Positions 6,686-6,762 of a DNA stretch of 6,762 nucleotides are shown here, piece by piece. The stretch is from Mesorhizobium sp. (GTDB lineage: Bacteria; Pseudomonadota; Alphaproteobacteria; Rhizobiales; Rhizobiaceae). The translations under genes were made by a program, and so were the position numbers. How positions within the stretch are numbered: position 1 is the stretch's first letter; every line of letters begins with the position of its first letter. The stretch is from NCBI GenBank assembly GCA_019509685.1, contig JAEKLU010000119.1, positions 1 to 6,762 of the forward strand, in the 5' to 3' direction. Below the pieces are notes generated by a model. It saw only the letters and a list, made by a program, of their open reading frames with translations, searched no databases and was not told where the DNA came from.

Positions 6686-6762
6686 TGCCCGCAGCAGAAC
6701 GGACGCCATGAGCGTATGCACCTCACCCTGAAGAAGAAGACCACCAAACCGGCCGGCGCTTT
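6686..6762 (+). pseudogene. Inverted internal fragment of an IS481-like transposase, runs off the window
   Basis: The plus strand here encodes CPQQNGRHERMHLTLKKK and continues TTKPAGA to the window edge. PQQNGRHERMH-TLK is the hallmark that follows the catalytic Glu region in IS481-type transposases and normally stands about 10 residues before the QQQARFDEF block. In this window that block lies immediately to the left but on the opposite strand. The fragment is therefore either an inverted piece of the same gene or the beginning of a second copy facing right. The frame is open to the edge; whether it continues into QQQARFDEF on the plus strand cannot be seen. Confidence 0.75.

Larger units (their letters stand above)
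6285..6762. mobile_element. Decayed, rearranged IS481-like insertion sequence
   Basis: This stretch has no intact gene but carries recognisable pieces of an IS481-like transposase with an integrase core (rve) domain on both strands. The left end near the tRNA is marked by two related 15-base copies at 6285-6299 and 6309-6323 (CCGGACACATAGGTA and CCGGAGACATGGGTA, 13 of 15 matching, 24 bases apart). These could be end-proximal transposase-binding repeats. The transposase stop codon is at 6304-6306 on the minus strand. The exact element boundary and any target duplication cannot be seen: the left terminus lies somewhere between about 6268 and 6285, and the right one is outside the window. The element cannot be autonomous. 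Confidence 0.8.

Overview
The window is GC-rich alphaproteobacterial chromosome, most likely from Mesorhizobium or a close relative in the Hyphomicrobiales. Three things point there: the gene order murA, DUF2948, hisD, UPF0262, small phosphatase, infA, maf, yacG; the style of the intergenic palindromes; and a tRNA-Phe gene followed directly by insertion-sequence debris. The genus is inferred from remembered family sequences, because no search could be run.

Layout. Positions 1-160 hold a hairpin and the leader of a small basic protein (161-337) of unknown function. murA (475-1767, first committed step of peptidoglycan synthesis) follows after a structured 137-base gap. The gene-free stretch 1768-2116 is mostly a 179-base two-armed palindromic repeat. 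A tight same-strand block follows: DUF2948 protein (2117-2551), hisD (2558-3850, last two steps of histidine synthesis), UPF0262 protein (3853-4338) and a low-molecular-weight phosphatase-like protein (4350-4790), with gaps of 2 to 11 bases. infA (4888-5106), maf (5126-5752) and yacG (5749-5970) make a second block, with maf and yacG overlapping by four bases. A hairpin with a broken T-run at the yacG stop codon probably ends it.

From 5988 to 6190 there is a 45-base palindrome and a good promoter for tRNA-Phe(GAA) at 6192-6267, which encodes its CCA end. From about 6285 to the window end lies a decayed IS481-like (rve integrase core) transposase. Its C-terminal part is on the minus strand with at least four frame breaks. 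The segment that should precede it lies inverted on the plus strand at 6686-6762.

How it fits together. Most of the window is housekeeping: cell wall, histidine, translation initiation, nucleotide sanitation and gyrase control, with two conserved families of unknown function between. The right edge is different. The 3' end of a tRNA-Phe gene is the known integration site of the Mesorhizobium loti symbiosis island, and mobile-element wreckage begins within about 20 bases of it, so the window probably ends at a core/accessory boundary. I do not see a new multigene system inside the window. The points most worth checking are the tRNA-Phe junction, the internally inverted IS remnant, the palindromic repeats and the small protein before murA.
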